Positions 8,161 through 17,082 of a stretch of DNA of 55,093 bases are shown here, piece after piece. Each line of letters begins with the position of its first letter. Positions within the stretch are counted from its first letter, which is position 1. Origin of the DNA: Clostridiales bacterium (lineage in GTDB: Bacteria > Bacillota > Clostridia > Peptostreptococcales > Natronincolaceae). The position numbers were made by a program, and so were the translations under genes. The notes beneath the pieces were generated by a model, which was not told the origin of the DNA, did not search any database, and saw only the letters and a list, made by a program, of their open reading frames with translations. Where the stretch lies: the NCBI GenBank assembly GCA_012519835.1, contig JAAYPJ010000023.1, positions 1 through 55,093 on the forward strand, written 5' to 3'.

Positions 8161-8709
8161 CTAAAAATCGGTAAACATTTCTCCTTTCAATTTGTTTACC
8201 ATTTCTTCACCCGCCAAATAGTCGACTACCTCAAAAGCAAATTCCAGGGCCGCACCGGGGCCTTTGCCCGTTATAGTATTGTTATCCACAACCACCCTGT
8301 CGTCCACATAGTTGCAAGAAGGCATTTCCTCGCCAAAGCCGGGATAACTGGTTGCTTTTCTGCCTTTTAACACCCCGGCCCTTTCCAATACAATAGGAGC
8401 CGCACAGATTGCGGATACCAGCTTGCCATCTTTATCAAGGGACTTGACCATGTTGATAACTCTTTCATCATCCCTTAAATTAACGGAACCCGGCATCCCA
8501 CCCGGCAACAGGATACCGTCAAACCCATCAACATCGATTTCATCTATAAACATATCAGCAATTATTATGATATCATGGGCTCCTTTTACCTTTAAATCGC
8601 CCAGGGAAACGGTGGTTACTCCAATATCGGCCCTCCTAAGCACATCTACAGCAGTTATGGCTTCTATTTCTTCCAATCCTTGAGCTAACGGAACTATAAT
8701 TTTTTTCAT
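8161..8709 (-). CDS. DJ-1/PfpI family protein
   Basis: This 182-aa protein belongs to the DJ-1/PfpI (YajL/ThiJ) group of class I glutamine amidotransferase-like proteins. The nucleophile elbow is SAICAAPIVL with C102, and the conserved acid E14 is in GLEEIEA; LLPGGMPG is also typical. Family members have been linked to repair of glycated or oxidised protein, chaperone activity or deglycase activity, and the true role is debated. Length is normal. It lies upstream of msrA on the same strand, but about 260 bases of repeat-rich DNA separate them, so shared transcription is doubtful. The shared theme of oxidative damage repair is suggestive only. Confidence 0.88.
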   Translation of the reverse strand: MKKIIVPLAQGLEEIEAITAVDVLRRADIGVTTVSLGDLKVKGAHDIIIIADMFIDEIDVDGFDGILLPGGMPGSVNLRDDERVINMVKSLDKDGKLVSAICAAPIVLERAGVLKGRKATSYPGFGEEMPSCNYVDDRVVVDNNTITGKGPGAALEFAFEVVDYLAGEEMVNKLKGEMFTDF

Positions 8710-8874
8710 TGCTATTTCGGCAAAATTTCTTCGCCTTCCTCCCTTCCGTATCGTTTTATAACCTAATTATATATTAATATGTGCATTTTTCAAAATTTAA
8801 CGATTATATTTAGGGAAATATTTTAAATAGTTTTTGTTTCTGATGAAATACTAATAACAAGGAGTGTGATTTAT

Positions 8875-9042
8875 ATGCCTAAAAATAAATTTAAACAAAA
8901 AAACATGGCCGTACCCATTGAAAATCATAAAACTGCAGCATGGTCGGATATAAAAGATTTAAAACGGGAGTCTAAAGTTTTTGTTCCCAGTGAACTAGAA
9001 GTAAGAAATGCCAAGGAATGGGTTGATACTAACCAAAAGTAA
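8875..9042 (+). CDS. DUF3787 family small protein
   Basis: This is a 55-aa protein, preceded by AAGGAG ten bases before the ATG and followed immediately by an intrinsic terminator. It is acidic-basic mixed and hydrophilic, with the segments VPIENHKTAAWSDI and VRNAKEWVDTNQK that I recall from the clostridial DUF3787 family. No function is established for the family. It is a free-standing gene with its own terminator, which suggests real expression. Confidence 0.7.
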   Translation: MPKNKFKQKNMAVPIENHKTAAWSDIKDLKRESKVFVPSELEVRNAKEWVDTNQK

Positions 9043-9047
9043 AAAAC

Positions 9048-9097
9048 ATGCTCGGGAATGGGCTTTTAAATAAAAGCGATTTCCTGAGCATTTTTTT
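9048..9097 (+). terminator. intrinsic terminator after the DUF3787 gene
   Basis: ATGCTCGGGAA pairs with TTCCTGAGCAT, with inner GCTTTT/AAAAGC pairing, followed by seven T. Confidence 0.85.
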
Positions 9098-9167
9098 GCA
9101 AAATACAAGGAAGATGGCTTGCTTTGTCCTTTATGACAAATTACCACAATTCTCCCCATATAGCGAC

Positions 9168-9196
9168 TTGACACAGTCAGGCAATAATAATATAGT
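9168..9196 (+). promoter_or_regulatory. predicted sigma-A promoter of the opp operon
   Basis: A perfect TTGACA is followed after 17 bases by TATAGT. It lies 66 bases upstream of the oppA start codon. Confidence 0.7.
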
Positions 9197-9262
9197 TACT
9201 ACAAAGACTTTTATTTCCTCTATAGATAAACTATGGATTAAATTAATATAAGGGGGATTTTT

Positions 9263-10906
9263 ATGAAAAAGAAATTGGTGTCGTTTGTTGTCGTTTTACT
9301 TGCACTAGTGATGATTGTAACAGGATGTTCTTCCCCGGCCGACAAAACAGGAGGGAAAAATACGGAAAGCCCTAAAAAGAAAATCCTAAGGGCAAATAAC
9401 GGCAGTGAGCCCGGTTCATTAGATCCGGCATTGGCCCAAGGAACCCATGAATCATGGATTTTGGAAAACATTTTTGAAGGCCTTATGACTTTTAATGAAA
9501 ATGGGGAACTGGTTGAAGGTATGGCTGAAAACTATAAGATATCCGAAGACGAAATAACCTATACCTTCACACTCCGCGATGGGATAACCTGGACAAATGG
9601 CGATCCGGTTACAGCCGAAGATTTTGAATACTCTTGGAAGAGGGTCCTAGCACCCGAGACAGCCAGCGGCTACGCCTCAATACTGTATTGTATAAAAGGA
9701 GCGGAGGCATACAATACCGGCAAAGGTTCGGTGGACGATGTTTCAGTTACCGCCTTAGATGAAAAAACTCTCGAAATAACCCTGGAAATACCTACTGCAT
9801 ATTTCCTGGAACTAACCGCATTCTATACATATTTTCCGATAAACAAAAATGTTGTCGAAGAAAACCCGGATTGGGCGAAGGATCCGGCTACTCATGTAAG
9901 TAACGGACCGTTCAAATTAGTTGAATGGAAACACAATAACAAAATAGTACTGGAAAAAAACGAACATTATTATAATAAAAAGAAAATTAAATTAGACGGT
10001 ATTGATCTGGATATTTTGGAAGATCAGAATACTGCTTGGCAAAAATACCGAGGTGAAGAATATGACCTTCTGATAGATGTTCCGGCTTCGGTAGTTGATC
10101 AACTTAAACAAACAGGAAGTCCGGAATTAGAAATCGGGCTGCAAGTCGGTACATATTACTATAATATAAATCCGGATGTTAGGCCATTTAATAACGCAAA
10201 GGTAAGAAAAGGCCTTTCAATGGCTATAGACCGCGAGATGATAGTTGAGCAAGTAACCCAAGGCGGACAGATCCCCGCAGTAGGCGTGGTACCTCCGGGA
10301 ATGGAGGATGAAAACGGTAATGATTTTAGAAAATCAACAGGGGACTTGATTGAATATAATACAGAGGAAGCTAAAAAACTGTTTGATGAAGGTTTAACCG
10401 AGGAAGGTATGGCCATTGAAAAGTTTAACAATTCCAACTTTGTAATCCTTTATAATACTGCAGAATCCCAGAGGAAGATAGCAGAGGCCATTCAAGAAAT
10501 GTGGCGGGAAGTTTTAGGAATTAAAATAGGACTTGAAAATGTTGATTTCCAGACAAAACTTAAAAGAGAACAGTCAGGTGATTATCAGGTTTCAAGATCC
10601 GGTTGGATGGGAGACTTCATGGACCCTATAACTTTCCTAGGTTTATGGTGGTCGGAGTGTGCTTTTAACGATGTTAAATACAATAATCCCGAATATGATG
10701 CACTGATCAAAGAAGCAAAGTCCACAAATGACCAAAATGTCCGCATGGCTGCTATGAAAAAAGCAGAAGCCATATTAATGAAAGACATGCCGGTAATCCC
10801 GATATATTTCTATACTCAACCTTTTACCGTTAAATCAAATGTATCCGGCGTATTTAAGGTTCCGGTCAGATATCCGACAATCACATATGCAGATATAATT
10901 GAGTAA
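9263..10906 (+). CDS. oppA: oligopeptide ABC transporter substrate-binding lipoprotein
   Basis: This 547-aa protein is an SBP family 5 (OppA-type) receptor that binds peptides outside the membrane and delivers them to the importer. A lipoprotein signal peptide ends at the lipobox VTGC with C22. The mature part carries LRANNGSEPGSLDPALA and the family signature around YTFTLRDGITWTNGDPVTAEDF. AAGGGGGA precedes the ATG. It is the first gene of oppABCDF, and a 16-bp stem-loop separates it from oppB, which would allow more receptor than permease to be made. Peptide uptake fits an amino-acid-fermenting lifestyle. Confidence 0.93.
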   Translation: MKKKLVSFVVVLLALVMIVTGCSSPADKTGGKNTESPKKKILRANNGSEPGSLDPALAQGTHESWILENIFEGLMTFNENGELVEGMAENYKISEDEITYTFTLRDGITWTNGDPVTAEDFEYSWKRVLAPETASGYASILYCIKGAEAYNTGKGSVDDVSVTALDEKTLEITLEIPTAYFLELTAFYTYFPINKNVVEENPDWAKDPATHVSNGPFKLVEWKHNNKIVLEKNEHYYNKKKIKLDGIDLDILEDQNTAWQKYRGEEYDLLIDVPASVVDQLKQTGSPELEIGLQVGTYYYNINPDVRPFNNAKVRKGLSMAIDREMIVEQVTQGGQIPAVGVVPPGMEDENGNDFRKSTGDLIEYNTEEAKKLFDEGLTEEGMAIEKFNNSNFVILYNTAESQRKIAEAIQEMWREVLGIKIGLENVDFQTKLKREQSGDYQVSRSGWMGDFMDPITFLGLWWSECAFNDVKYNNPEYDALIKEAKSTNDQNVRMAAMKKAEAILMKDMPVIPIYFYTQPFTVKSNVSGVFKVPVRYPTITYADIIE

Positions 10907-10925
10907 AAAAATAATAAAAACAAGC

Positions 10926-10961
10926 ATGAAATCAAGTGGCATTTATGCCACTTGATTTCAT
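10926..10961 (+). promoter_or_regulatory. stem-loop between oppA and oppB
   Basis: ATGAAATCAAGTGGCA and its exact reverse complement form a 16-bp stem with a 4-base loop. No T-run follows, so it looks like a transcript-stabilising or partial-termination element that raises oppA mRNA over the permease genes. Confidence 0.7.
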
Positions 10962-10989
10962 GTAACTATTATAGAAAAGAGGATAATAT

Positions 10990-11922
10990 ATGTCTAAATA
11001 TATTTTTAAGAGATTGCTCTTATCTATAATAACTATATGGGCGGTTATAACTATTACATTCGTGTTGATGAATACAGTGCCGGGAAACCCCTTTGCAAAT
11101 GAAAACAGAAGGATCCCGGAAAATATATATGAAAACCTGATAAGGAAATATGGATTGGACAAGCCGAAAAGCGAACAATACATTACATATCTGAAAAATA
11201 TTGCAAGATTTGACTTCGGTGAATCAATGAGATCCGACGCTGAAACAGTAAATGAAATGATTAATAGGGGCTTTCCTGTTTCAGCCGCCTTGGGATTTGA
11301 AGCCCTTCTTATATCTTTAATATTTGGCCCCATATTAGGAACCATTGCAGCCTTATATCAAAATAAAACCCCCGATTATATTTCAATGATAATTTCAATT
11401 ATAGGAGTCTCAGTCCCCGGTTTTCTTATGGGAACGTTTTTGATCCAATTTATCGCCACAAAATTTGATTGGGTACCCATTGGAGGATGGGGGGAATTTA
11501 GACATACTATATTACCGTCAATTACACTAGCAATGATGCCTTTGGCTCAAATATCCAGGCTTATGCGTTCCGGTATGTTGGAAATCCTGAACCAGGATTA
11601 TTTAAAAACAGCAGGTTCAAAAGGTCTTACCAAATCCGTTATCATTATGAAACATGCAGTCAGAAACGCAATATTGCCAATCATATCAATATTGGGTACT
11701 ACTATATCAAATCTTTTAGCAGGCAGTTTTGTCGTTGAAAAAATATTCGGAATACCCGGTATCGGAATGTTCTTTGTTAATTCCGTATTCAACAGAGATT
11801 ATACATTGATAATGGGGGTAACCGTATTTTATGCCATTGTATTGATAACAATGATGTTTTTGGTTGATATTGCGTATACATTGATTGATCCGAGAATCAG
11901 ACTCATTAAGGGGGGCCATTGA
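10990..11922 (+). CDS. oppB: oligopeptide ABC transporter permease OppB
   Basis: This 310-aa inner-membrane protein forms half of the peptide channel. The N terminus (KYIFKRLLLSIITIWAVITI) is typical of the DppB/OppB family. About six membrane helices and the EAA loop that contacts the ATPases (YLKTAGSKGLTKSVIIMKHAVRNA) are visible. AGAGGA lies seven bases before the ATG. It is followed directly by oppC, whose start lies one base past its stop codon. Confidence 0.93.
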   Translation: MSKYIFKRLLLSIITIWAVITITFVLMNTVPGNPFANENRRIPENIYENLIRKYGLDKPKSEQYITYLKNIARFDFGESMRSDAETVNEMINRGFPVSAALGFEALLISLIFGPILGTIAALYQNKTPDYISMIISIIGVSVPGFLMGTFLIQFIATKFDWVPIGGWGEFRHTILPSITLAMMPLAQISRLMRSGMLEILNQDYLKTAGSKGLTKSVIIMKHAVRNAILPIISILGTTISNLLAGSFVVEKIFGIPGIGMFFVNSVFNRDYTLIMGVTVFYAIVLITMMFLVDIAYTLIDPRIRLIKGGH

Positions 11923-11923
11923 T

Positions 11924-12865
11924 ATGGGTGGTCTTGCCTTTAAGCAAGATATGTTTGAAAAAGTTTCAAGGAAAAGCCATAAAACCGTCGAAATAAAACG
12001 CCCTACTATTAGGTATTGGGAGGGTGTGTGGCACAGATTAAGACAAAATAAATTAGCCATGACAGGACTGATAATTCTTATTATAATGGGTATTATGTCC
12101 ATTGTCGGAACCCGAATAAGCGGATATCGTTATTATGAACAGGATTTAACTAAAATAAATCAAGCCCCGAATAGTGATTATCGGTTTGGAACCGATGAAC
12201 TGGGCAGAGATTTATTTAGCAGAGTATGGTTGGGAACAAGGTACTCCCTGATAATCGGAATCTGCGCAGCATTGATAGACTTTTTGATTGGTGTTCTATA
12301 TGGGGGAATTGCAGGTATGTCATCCCGCGGAGTAGATGTCGCCATGATGCGTGTAGCGGAAATAATATACAGTATCCCCCATATGTTGGTTGTGATACTG
12401 ATTTCGGTAGTATTTTCAACCTCCGGAACCGGTACATCTGTATTTATTCTTATACTTGCAATGACTATCACCGGCTGGGTACCCATGGCCAATCTGGTAA
12501 GGGGGCAAGTGCTCCAACTTAAGGAATCCGAATACTCCTTAGCTGCCGAATCCTTAGGCGCGTCAAAAGGATGGATATTGAAAAAACATATTATTCCTAA
12601 TGCTTTGGGGCCCATCCTGATAAATGTAACTATTACCATTCCGAAGGCAATATTTTCCGAAGCTACGTTGAGTTTTATGGGGCTAGGATTGCAACCCCCC
12701 AGCCCAAGTCTGGGAACATTAACAAATGATGGCCTGGCAGGTATGGCGGTAGGGCGTTACTATCAAATAGTTATTCCGTCAATATTTATTTCATTATTAA
12801 TGTTTTCCTTTAATGTACTGGGTGATGGTTTGAGGGATGCCCTGGACCCGAAATTACGCAGGTAG
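11924..12865 (+). CDS. oppC: oligopeptide ABC transporter permease OppC
   Basis: This 313-aa membrane protein is the second permease of the importer. It has the OppC/DppC N-terminal segment (WHRLRQNKLAMTGLIILI), the GTDELGRDLFSRVWLGTRYSL motif and the EAA loop AESLGASKGWILKKHIIPN. I chose the ATG at 11924 because AAGGGGGG lies eight bases upstream. An in-frame ATG at 11885 would overlap oppB by 38 bases and adds residues that do not resemble the family. Confidence 0.93.
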   Translation: MGGLAFKQDMFEKVSRKSHKTVEIKRPTIRYWEGVWHRLRQNKLAMTGLIILIIMGIMSIVGTRISGYRYYEQDLTKINQAPNSDYRFGTDELGRDLFSRVWLGTRYSLIIGICAALIDFLIGVLYGGIAGMSSRGVDVAMMRVAEIIYSIPHMLVVILISVVFSTSGTGTSVFILILAMTITGWVPMANLVRGQVLQLKESEYSLAAESLGASKGWILKKHIIPNALGPILINVTITIPKAIFSEATLSFMGLGLQPPSPSLGTLTNDGLAGMAVGRYYQIVIPSIFISLLMFSFNVLGDGLRDALDPKLRR

Positions 12866-12879
12866 GAGGAAGTGAAAAT

Positions 12880-13884
12880 ATGGGGAAATTGTTAGATGTA
12901 AAAGACCTGGCAATATCTTTTCAAACCTGTTTTGGTGAAATTGAAGCGATACGTGGCATCAGCTTCCATATAAATAAAGGGGAAACCGTGGCTATAGTGG
13001 GAGAATCGGGTTGCGGGAAAAGTGTTATGTCCGGTTCCCTGGTGCAACTTCTTCAAATGCCACCTGCATATTATAAAAGTGGAAAAATTTTGTTTCAAGG
13101 TGAAGATATAGTACAAAAAAGTGAAAAAGAAATGCGGGATATCCGTGGAAATAAAATTTCCATGATATTTCAGGATCCGGTGACCTCCCTGAATCCAACT
13201 ATGAAAATAGGGAAACAAATAATTGAGGGAATAGTAAAACATCAGGATTTAAATAAAGACGAGGCAAGAAAAAAAACCATTGAAATGTTGGAATTGGTGT
13301 CGATACCACAGCCTGAAAAAAGGGTCGTTCAATATCCCCACGAACTTTCGATCGGTATGTGTCAAAGGATTATGATTGCAATTGCAATGGTATCAAATCC
13401 GGAATTATTGATTGCGGATGAACCTACTACCGCGCTTGATGTAACAGTTCAAGCCCAGATATTAGATATTATGAAAGGGATTCAAAACAAACTCGGGACC
13501 TCTATTATTTTAATCACTCATGATCTGGGTATAGTTGCCGATATGAGCGACAGAGTCATAATCATGTACGCCGGCAAATTTGTGGAAGAAGGAAATGTAA
13601 TGGAGATTTTTAATAATCCAATGCATCCTTATACCGGAAAGTTACTCGGTAGTGTTCCCCGGTTGAATATGAGCAGATCCGAATCACTTCATTCAATTGA
13701 AGGCTCCCCGCCGGATTTATATAAACCTCCTGCAGGATGTCCGTTCTTTGATAGATGTGATAAGGCAATGTATATATGTGAGCATAACATGCCAAAAAGG
13801 AATTATCACTCGGATACCCATTATAGTTGCTGTTGGTTGAATTGCCCAATGGCAAAAGATACGGCTGAAGGAAATGAAATCTAA
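12880..13884 (+). CDS. oppD: oligopeptide ABC transporter ATP-binding protein OppD
   Basis: This 334-aa ATPase energises peptide import. Walker A is GESGCGKS, the Walker B region is [12 protein letters not shown] and the switch histidine is in LITHD. The C terminus carries the oligopeptide-transporter extension with the CPFFDRC cluster. The ABC signature reads LSIGMCQR instead of the usual LSGGMRQR, so the first Gly is an Ile; OppF keeps a normal [18 protein letters not shown] precedes the ATG. Its stop codon overlaps the oppF start by one base. The changed signature may weaken one of the two ATP sites. Confidence 0.93.
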   Translation: MGKLLDVKDLAISFQTCFGEIEAIRGISFHINKGETVAIVGESGCGKSVMSGSLVQLLQMPPAYYKSGKILFQGEDIVQKSEKEMRDIRGNKISMIFQDPVTSLNPTMKIGKQIIEGIVKHQDLNKDEARKKTIEMLELVSIPQPEKRVVQYPHELSIGMCQRIMIAIAMVSNPELLIADEPTTALDVTVQAQILDIMKGIQNKLGTSIILITHDLGIVADMSDRVIIMYAGKFVEEGNVMEIFNNPMHPYTGKLLGSVPRLNMSRSESLHSIEGSPPDLYKPPAGCPFFDRCDKAMYICEHNMPKRNYHSDTHYSCCWLNCPMAKDTAEGNEI

Positions 13885-14867
13885 TGAAAAGACCTCTAAT
13901 TTCAGTAAGAAATCTAAAAAAATATTTTAATGTTGGGCGGGGAAAATTTTTGAAGGCAGTGGACGGCATTAGTTTTGATATATACCCCGGAGAGACTTTC
14001 GGTTTGGTTGGGGAATCGGGCTGTGGCAAATCCACGGCGGGAAGAACAATAATCAGATTATATGAACCGACTGACGGCGAAACCATATTTAATGACAAAA
14101 ATATATATGATTTATCCCGAAATGAAATGCGAAAATTCAGAAGAGATTTCCAGATGATTTTTCAAAATCCATATGCTTCATTAGATCCGAGAATGCCGGT
14201 ACGGGACATTGTGGCGGAACCTCTAGACATTCATAATATATATAGCAATTCAAATGAACGCCGCAGGAGAGTAATCGAACTGTTAAATCTTGTTGGATTA
14301 GATGAGAAACACGCCGATCGTTTCCCCCATGAGTTTTCAGGCGGACAACGCCAACGGATTGGAATTGCAAGAGCCCTTGCGTTAAATCCAAAATTTATAG
14401 TCTGTGATGAACCTATGTCGGCATTAGATGTATCAATTCAAGCTCAAATTGCTAATCTTTTGAAAGATTTGCAAAGGAACTTGGGTCTTACTTATTTATT
14501 CATAGCTCATGATTTATCCATAGTCAGATATATGTCTGACAGGGTTGGCGTAATGTATCTCGGCCACATAATAGAATTGGCTGATTCAGGAGATTTATAT
14601 GACAACCCAATCCATCCGTATACCCAAGCACTGCTATCTGCTATACCGATTCCTAATCCTCAAGAGCAAAGAAATAAGCATAGGATAGTGCTCGGGGGAG
14701 ATGTGCCAAGTCCCATAAATCCGAAGGAAAATTGCAGATTTGAAGGCAGATGTCCTTATGTTTTGGACGTATGCAAAAAAAAAGAGCCAAGACTCAGGGA
14801 GGTTAAGAAAAATCACTTTGTGGCTTGTCACAGAGCCAATGAAATTATAGGTGGGATGTTAAACTAA
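13884..14867 (+). CDS. oppF: oligopeptide ABC transporter ATP-binding protein OppF
   Basis: This 327-aa ATPase is the partner of OppD. Walker A (GESGCGKS), signature (EFSGGQRQR), Walker B ([12 protein letters not shown]) and the switch His (FIAHD) are all intact, followed by the C-terminal oligopeptide domain with CRFEGRCPY. It starts at the A of the OppD stop codon, so the two are translationally coupled. It is the last gene of the operon. The next gene is convergent, 14 bases away, and no separate terminator is visible between them. Confidence 0.93.
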   Translation: MKRPLISVRNLKKYFNVGRGKFLKAVDGISFDIYPGETFGLVGESGCGKSTAGRTIIRLYEPTDGETIFNDKNIYDLSRNEMRKFRRDFQMIFQNPYASLDPRMPVRDIVAEPLDIHNIYSNSNERRRRVIELLNLVGLDEKHADRFPHEFSGGQRQRIGIARALALNPKFIVCDEPMSALDVSIQAQIANLLKDLQRNLGLTYLFIAHDLSIVRYMSDRVGVMYLGHIIELADSGDLYDNPIHPYTQALLSAIPIPNPQEQRNKHRIVLGGDVPSPINPKENCRFEGRCPYVLDVCKKKEPRLREVKKNHFVACHRANEIIGGMLN

Positions 14868-14881
14868 TCCTGAAATCCTTA

Positions 14882-15469
14882 TTAAATACCTTGGAAGTGC
14901 CCTTCCCTGCGTATAATCATTTCTTCCTGGAAAAATTGAAAGGCCCCCAACATAAGAAATATGTCTCCTATGCTCAATATTTTTGGCAATGGATATGGTT
15001 TTGGAATTAGAATGATATCAGCTAAATAAATAAATTTTGTATTCCTGTCTGCAGCCTCATGTTTAATGTCGGATTCCCTATGAGGCAATTGAACTTCAAT
15101 ATCAATTCTATTTTTTATTCCTGTTATTCCATCAGGGAATACGGGCATTTTCCCGCTGTTACCAACCATTACTATAAAATTTAGAGCCAGACCTATCAGG
15201 AATAATTTCATATAGTTTTTCCTAATATTAAATATTATCGGTATCAACATGAAAAAAAACATAAATATGACTACATATATGAGATATTCTTTAAAGATTT
15301 TATCTGCTAAAGCAATACCCATCTTTTTACCTATCGATAGAAAACCTTGAATCAAAGCAACTATTATAAATAAATGCCATCCTTTAATATAAACGTTTTC
15401 TAAATTTCTTAAATGTCCTCCCCTTAGTTTGGCTACTATTATAGATAGAATTGCCGGTTCTAAAAACAT
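14882..15469 (-). CDS. DUF5317 family membrane protein
   Basis: This 195-aa integral membrane protein has about five hydrophobic segments and the C-terminal motif SIGDIFLMLGAFQFFQE found in the DUF5317 family. A hydrophilic stretch of about 50 residues before the last helix carries PVFPDGI. It lies two bases downstream of the HD-GYP gene on the same strand, so the two are almost certainly co-transcribed. Function is unknown; the pairing suggests a link to cyclic-di-nucleotide or stress signalling at the membrane, which is inference. Confidence 0.75.
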   Translation of the reverse strand: MFLEPAILSIIVAKLRGGHLRNLENVYIKGWHLFIIVALIQGFLSIGKKMGIALADKIFKEYLIYVVIFMFFFMLIPIIFNIRKNYMKLFLIGLALNFIVMVGNSGKMPVFPDGITGIKNRIDIEVQLPHRESDIKHEAADRNTKFIYLADIILIPKPYPLPKILSIGDIFLMLGAFQFFQEEMIIRREGHFQGI

Positions 15470-15471
15470 AT

Positions 15472-16722
15472 CTATATCCCTCGTGATTCTATAACTTCAA
15501 TAAATTTTTCCGCAAGGACAGGGTGAAATTGTGTGCCTGCATTTTTCTCTATCTCCTCGACAGCTTCTTCCTGAGTTAAAGCCTTTCTGTATGGTCTGTC
15601 AGAGGTCATAGCATCATAGGAATCCGCGATTGCAAGAATGCAGGCTTCTATGGGAATTTCATCCCCCTTCAGGCCATCGGGATATCCGGTACCGTCATAT
15701 CTTTCGTGGTGATGCTTGATTATCCCCGTGGTACCCTTCAGAAAATCCACATTACAAACTATTTCGGCTCCGATAGCAGGGTGCTCCATAATATGCTGGT
15801 ATTCCTCCTGAGTTAGTCCCGCGGCTTTATTTAATATTTGATCATCTATGCCAATCTTGCCTATATCATGAAGAGCCGCGGCAATCTTTATATTTTGGAC
15901 TCTTCCAAATGACAGATCAAACGCTTCTGCCAATGCCACGGCATACTTCTCCACCCTATTGGAATGTCCACTGGTGAACGGATCCTTCGCCTCAAGTGAT
16001 TTTATCAGTGCCTGTATGGTAGACAGATATACATTCCTCATGTCTACATAGAGCTTGAAGGAATACCTTGCTAAAAGTAACGGGCCTAAAAATAGAATAA
16101 CGGCTCCGTAGCCATAGTCTATGTATGCAAGAGCAATTATGATTCCCACGGTTCCAACGGCAATTGAGCTTAACAATGTTCCCTTAATATTTCCCAGCCA
16201 GATCCTGGTAAACTTTTGTACGTTTAAAGCAGACAGAAAACCTGAAATAATGGTTGTATTTAAAAGTATGCCTGTAAAGAGTATAAAAAGAGTTGAAAAT
16301 AATGAAAACTTACCGACCCTTCCTCCTATTGACAAATAGATCAGGGAAATTAATGACGTCACTATTATACTCTGTGACATATTAAAAATTGTTTTATAAG
16401 CCGGCAAATTTAATGTATGTATATAACCTCGTTCCGGCACCTTTGGAATCCTGAATAATAGCCCGAGCACAGATGAAATGGTAGCTAATATGGGACCGCC
16501 TACAATAACGGTTGCAATATTGATTGCATATCCGACAGATACCCCGATGGTGTTATTGGGCATGGGAATCAACAATGATTCCACAACTATAGATAGAATA
16601 ATCCAAAATATTAATAATTTAAACTCCGGAATATTAAAATTAAAAAGCAAATATACATATAGGGATGTCGCAATTATTGCTATAAACCCCAGATAAATTT
16701 TTGCTTTATTGTTTAAATTCAT
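15472..16722 (-). CDS. membrane HD-GYP domain phosphohydrolase
   Basis: In this 416-aa protein roughly residues 1-215 form multiple membrane helices, followed by an HD-GYP domain. The motifs are SGHSNRVEKYA, the metal pair in AALHDIGKIG, and HHERYDGTGYPDGLKG with EACILAIADSYDAMTSDRPYR. HD-GYP proteins typically hydrolyse cyclic di-GMP to GMP, so this is probably a membrane sensor that lowers c-di-GMP. AAGGGGA precedes the ATG. It is followed by the DUF5317 gene in an operon and preceded by a tiny peptide gene with a structured leader. The signal sensed by the membrane part cannot be told from sequence. Confidence 0.88.
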   Translation of the reverse strand: MNLNNKAKIYLGFIAIIATSLYVYLLFNFNIPEFKLLIFWIILSIVVESLLIPMPNNTIGVSVGYAINIATVIVGGPILATISSVLGLLFRIPKVPERGYIHTLNLPAYKTIFNMSQSIIVTSLISLIYLSIGGRVGKFSLFSTLFILFTGILLNTTIISGFLSALNVQKFTRIWLGNIKGTLLSSIAVGTVGIIIALAYIDYGYGAVILFLGPLLLARYSFKLYVDMRNVYLSTIQALIKSLEAKDPFTSGHSNRVEKYAVALAEAFDLSFGRVQNIKIAAALHDIGKIGIDDQILNKAAGLTQEEYQHIMEHPAIGAEIVCNVDFLKGTTGIIKHHHERYDGTGYPDGLKGDEIPIEACILAIADSYDAMTSDRPYRKALTQEEAVEEIEKNAGTQFHPVLAEKFIEVIESRGI

Positions 16723-16836
16723 TATATTTCCCCTTTTTGGTGTTGAAACAATTGTTTAACAACCATAACCTGTCTGTGTCCGAATATAAAGTTAATCCCA
16801 ATTTATTAAAATTAACGCCGGCTAATTTATATCAAA

Positions 16837-16914
16837 CTAGATCAGTGTATAATTGGCGCCTGCCGCTAATAACAAAGCAAGCACGCTCATTAATGCTATT
16901 GCTATTTTTTTCAT
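16837..16914 (-). CDS. possible 25-aa hydrophobic peptide upstream of the HD-GYP gene
   Basis: A short frame begins MKKIAIALMSVLALLL and ends AGANYTLI. It looks like a bare signal sequence or small membrane peptide. AAGGGGG lies nine bases before the ATG, a good ribosome site for this genome. The start codon directly abuts a 10-bp inverted repeat that could hide that site. The gene lies 114 bases upstream of the HD-GYP gene on the same strand, in a 360-base gap with nothing else recognised. It has no Cys, so it does not fit AgrD-type autoinducers. It could be a leader peptide; chance is possible. Confidence 0.4.
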   Translation of the reverse strand: MKKIAIALMSVLALLLAAGANYTLI

Positions 16915-16972
16915 CGAATATAGCCCCCTTTGAGAGTACTATGCTGTTCGCTAGTGCAGCATGCTATATTCG
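16915..16972 (-). promoter_or_regulatory. RNA hairpin that could mask the ribosome binding site of the 25-aa peptide
   Basis: On the minus strand CGAATATAGC pairs perfectly with GCTATATTCG, which lies directly before the peptide ATG. Inside this, ATGCTG pairs with CAGCAT. The Shine-Dalgarno GGGGG lies in the internal loop. A second inverted pair, GCCGGCTAATT at 16820 and its complement near 16990, brackets the whole unit. Confidence 0.5.
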
Positions 16973-17082
16973 CTTCGCTAAAAAAATGTATAATTAGCCG
17001 GCAATGTTGCCATTTATTCAGTATAAGTATCGGACAAAACTGTTTGCAGTTTTATTACATCACCACAACAAATTAAGGACAC

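Noticed and set aside
16837-16914. AgrD-like autoinducer precursor
   Set aside because: No Cys or Ser thiolactone position, no charged tail and no agrB gene nearby.
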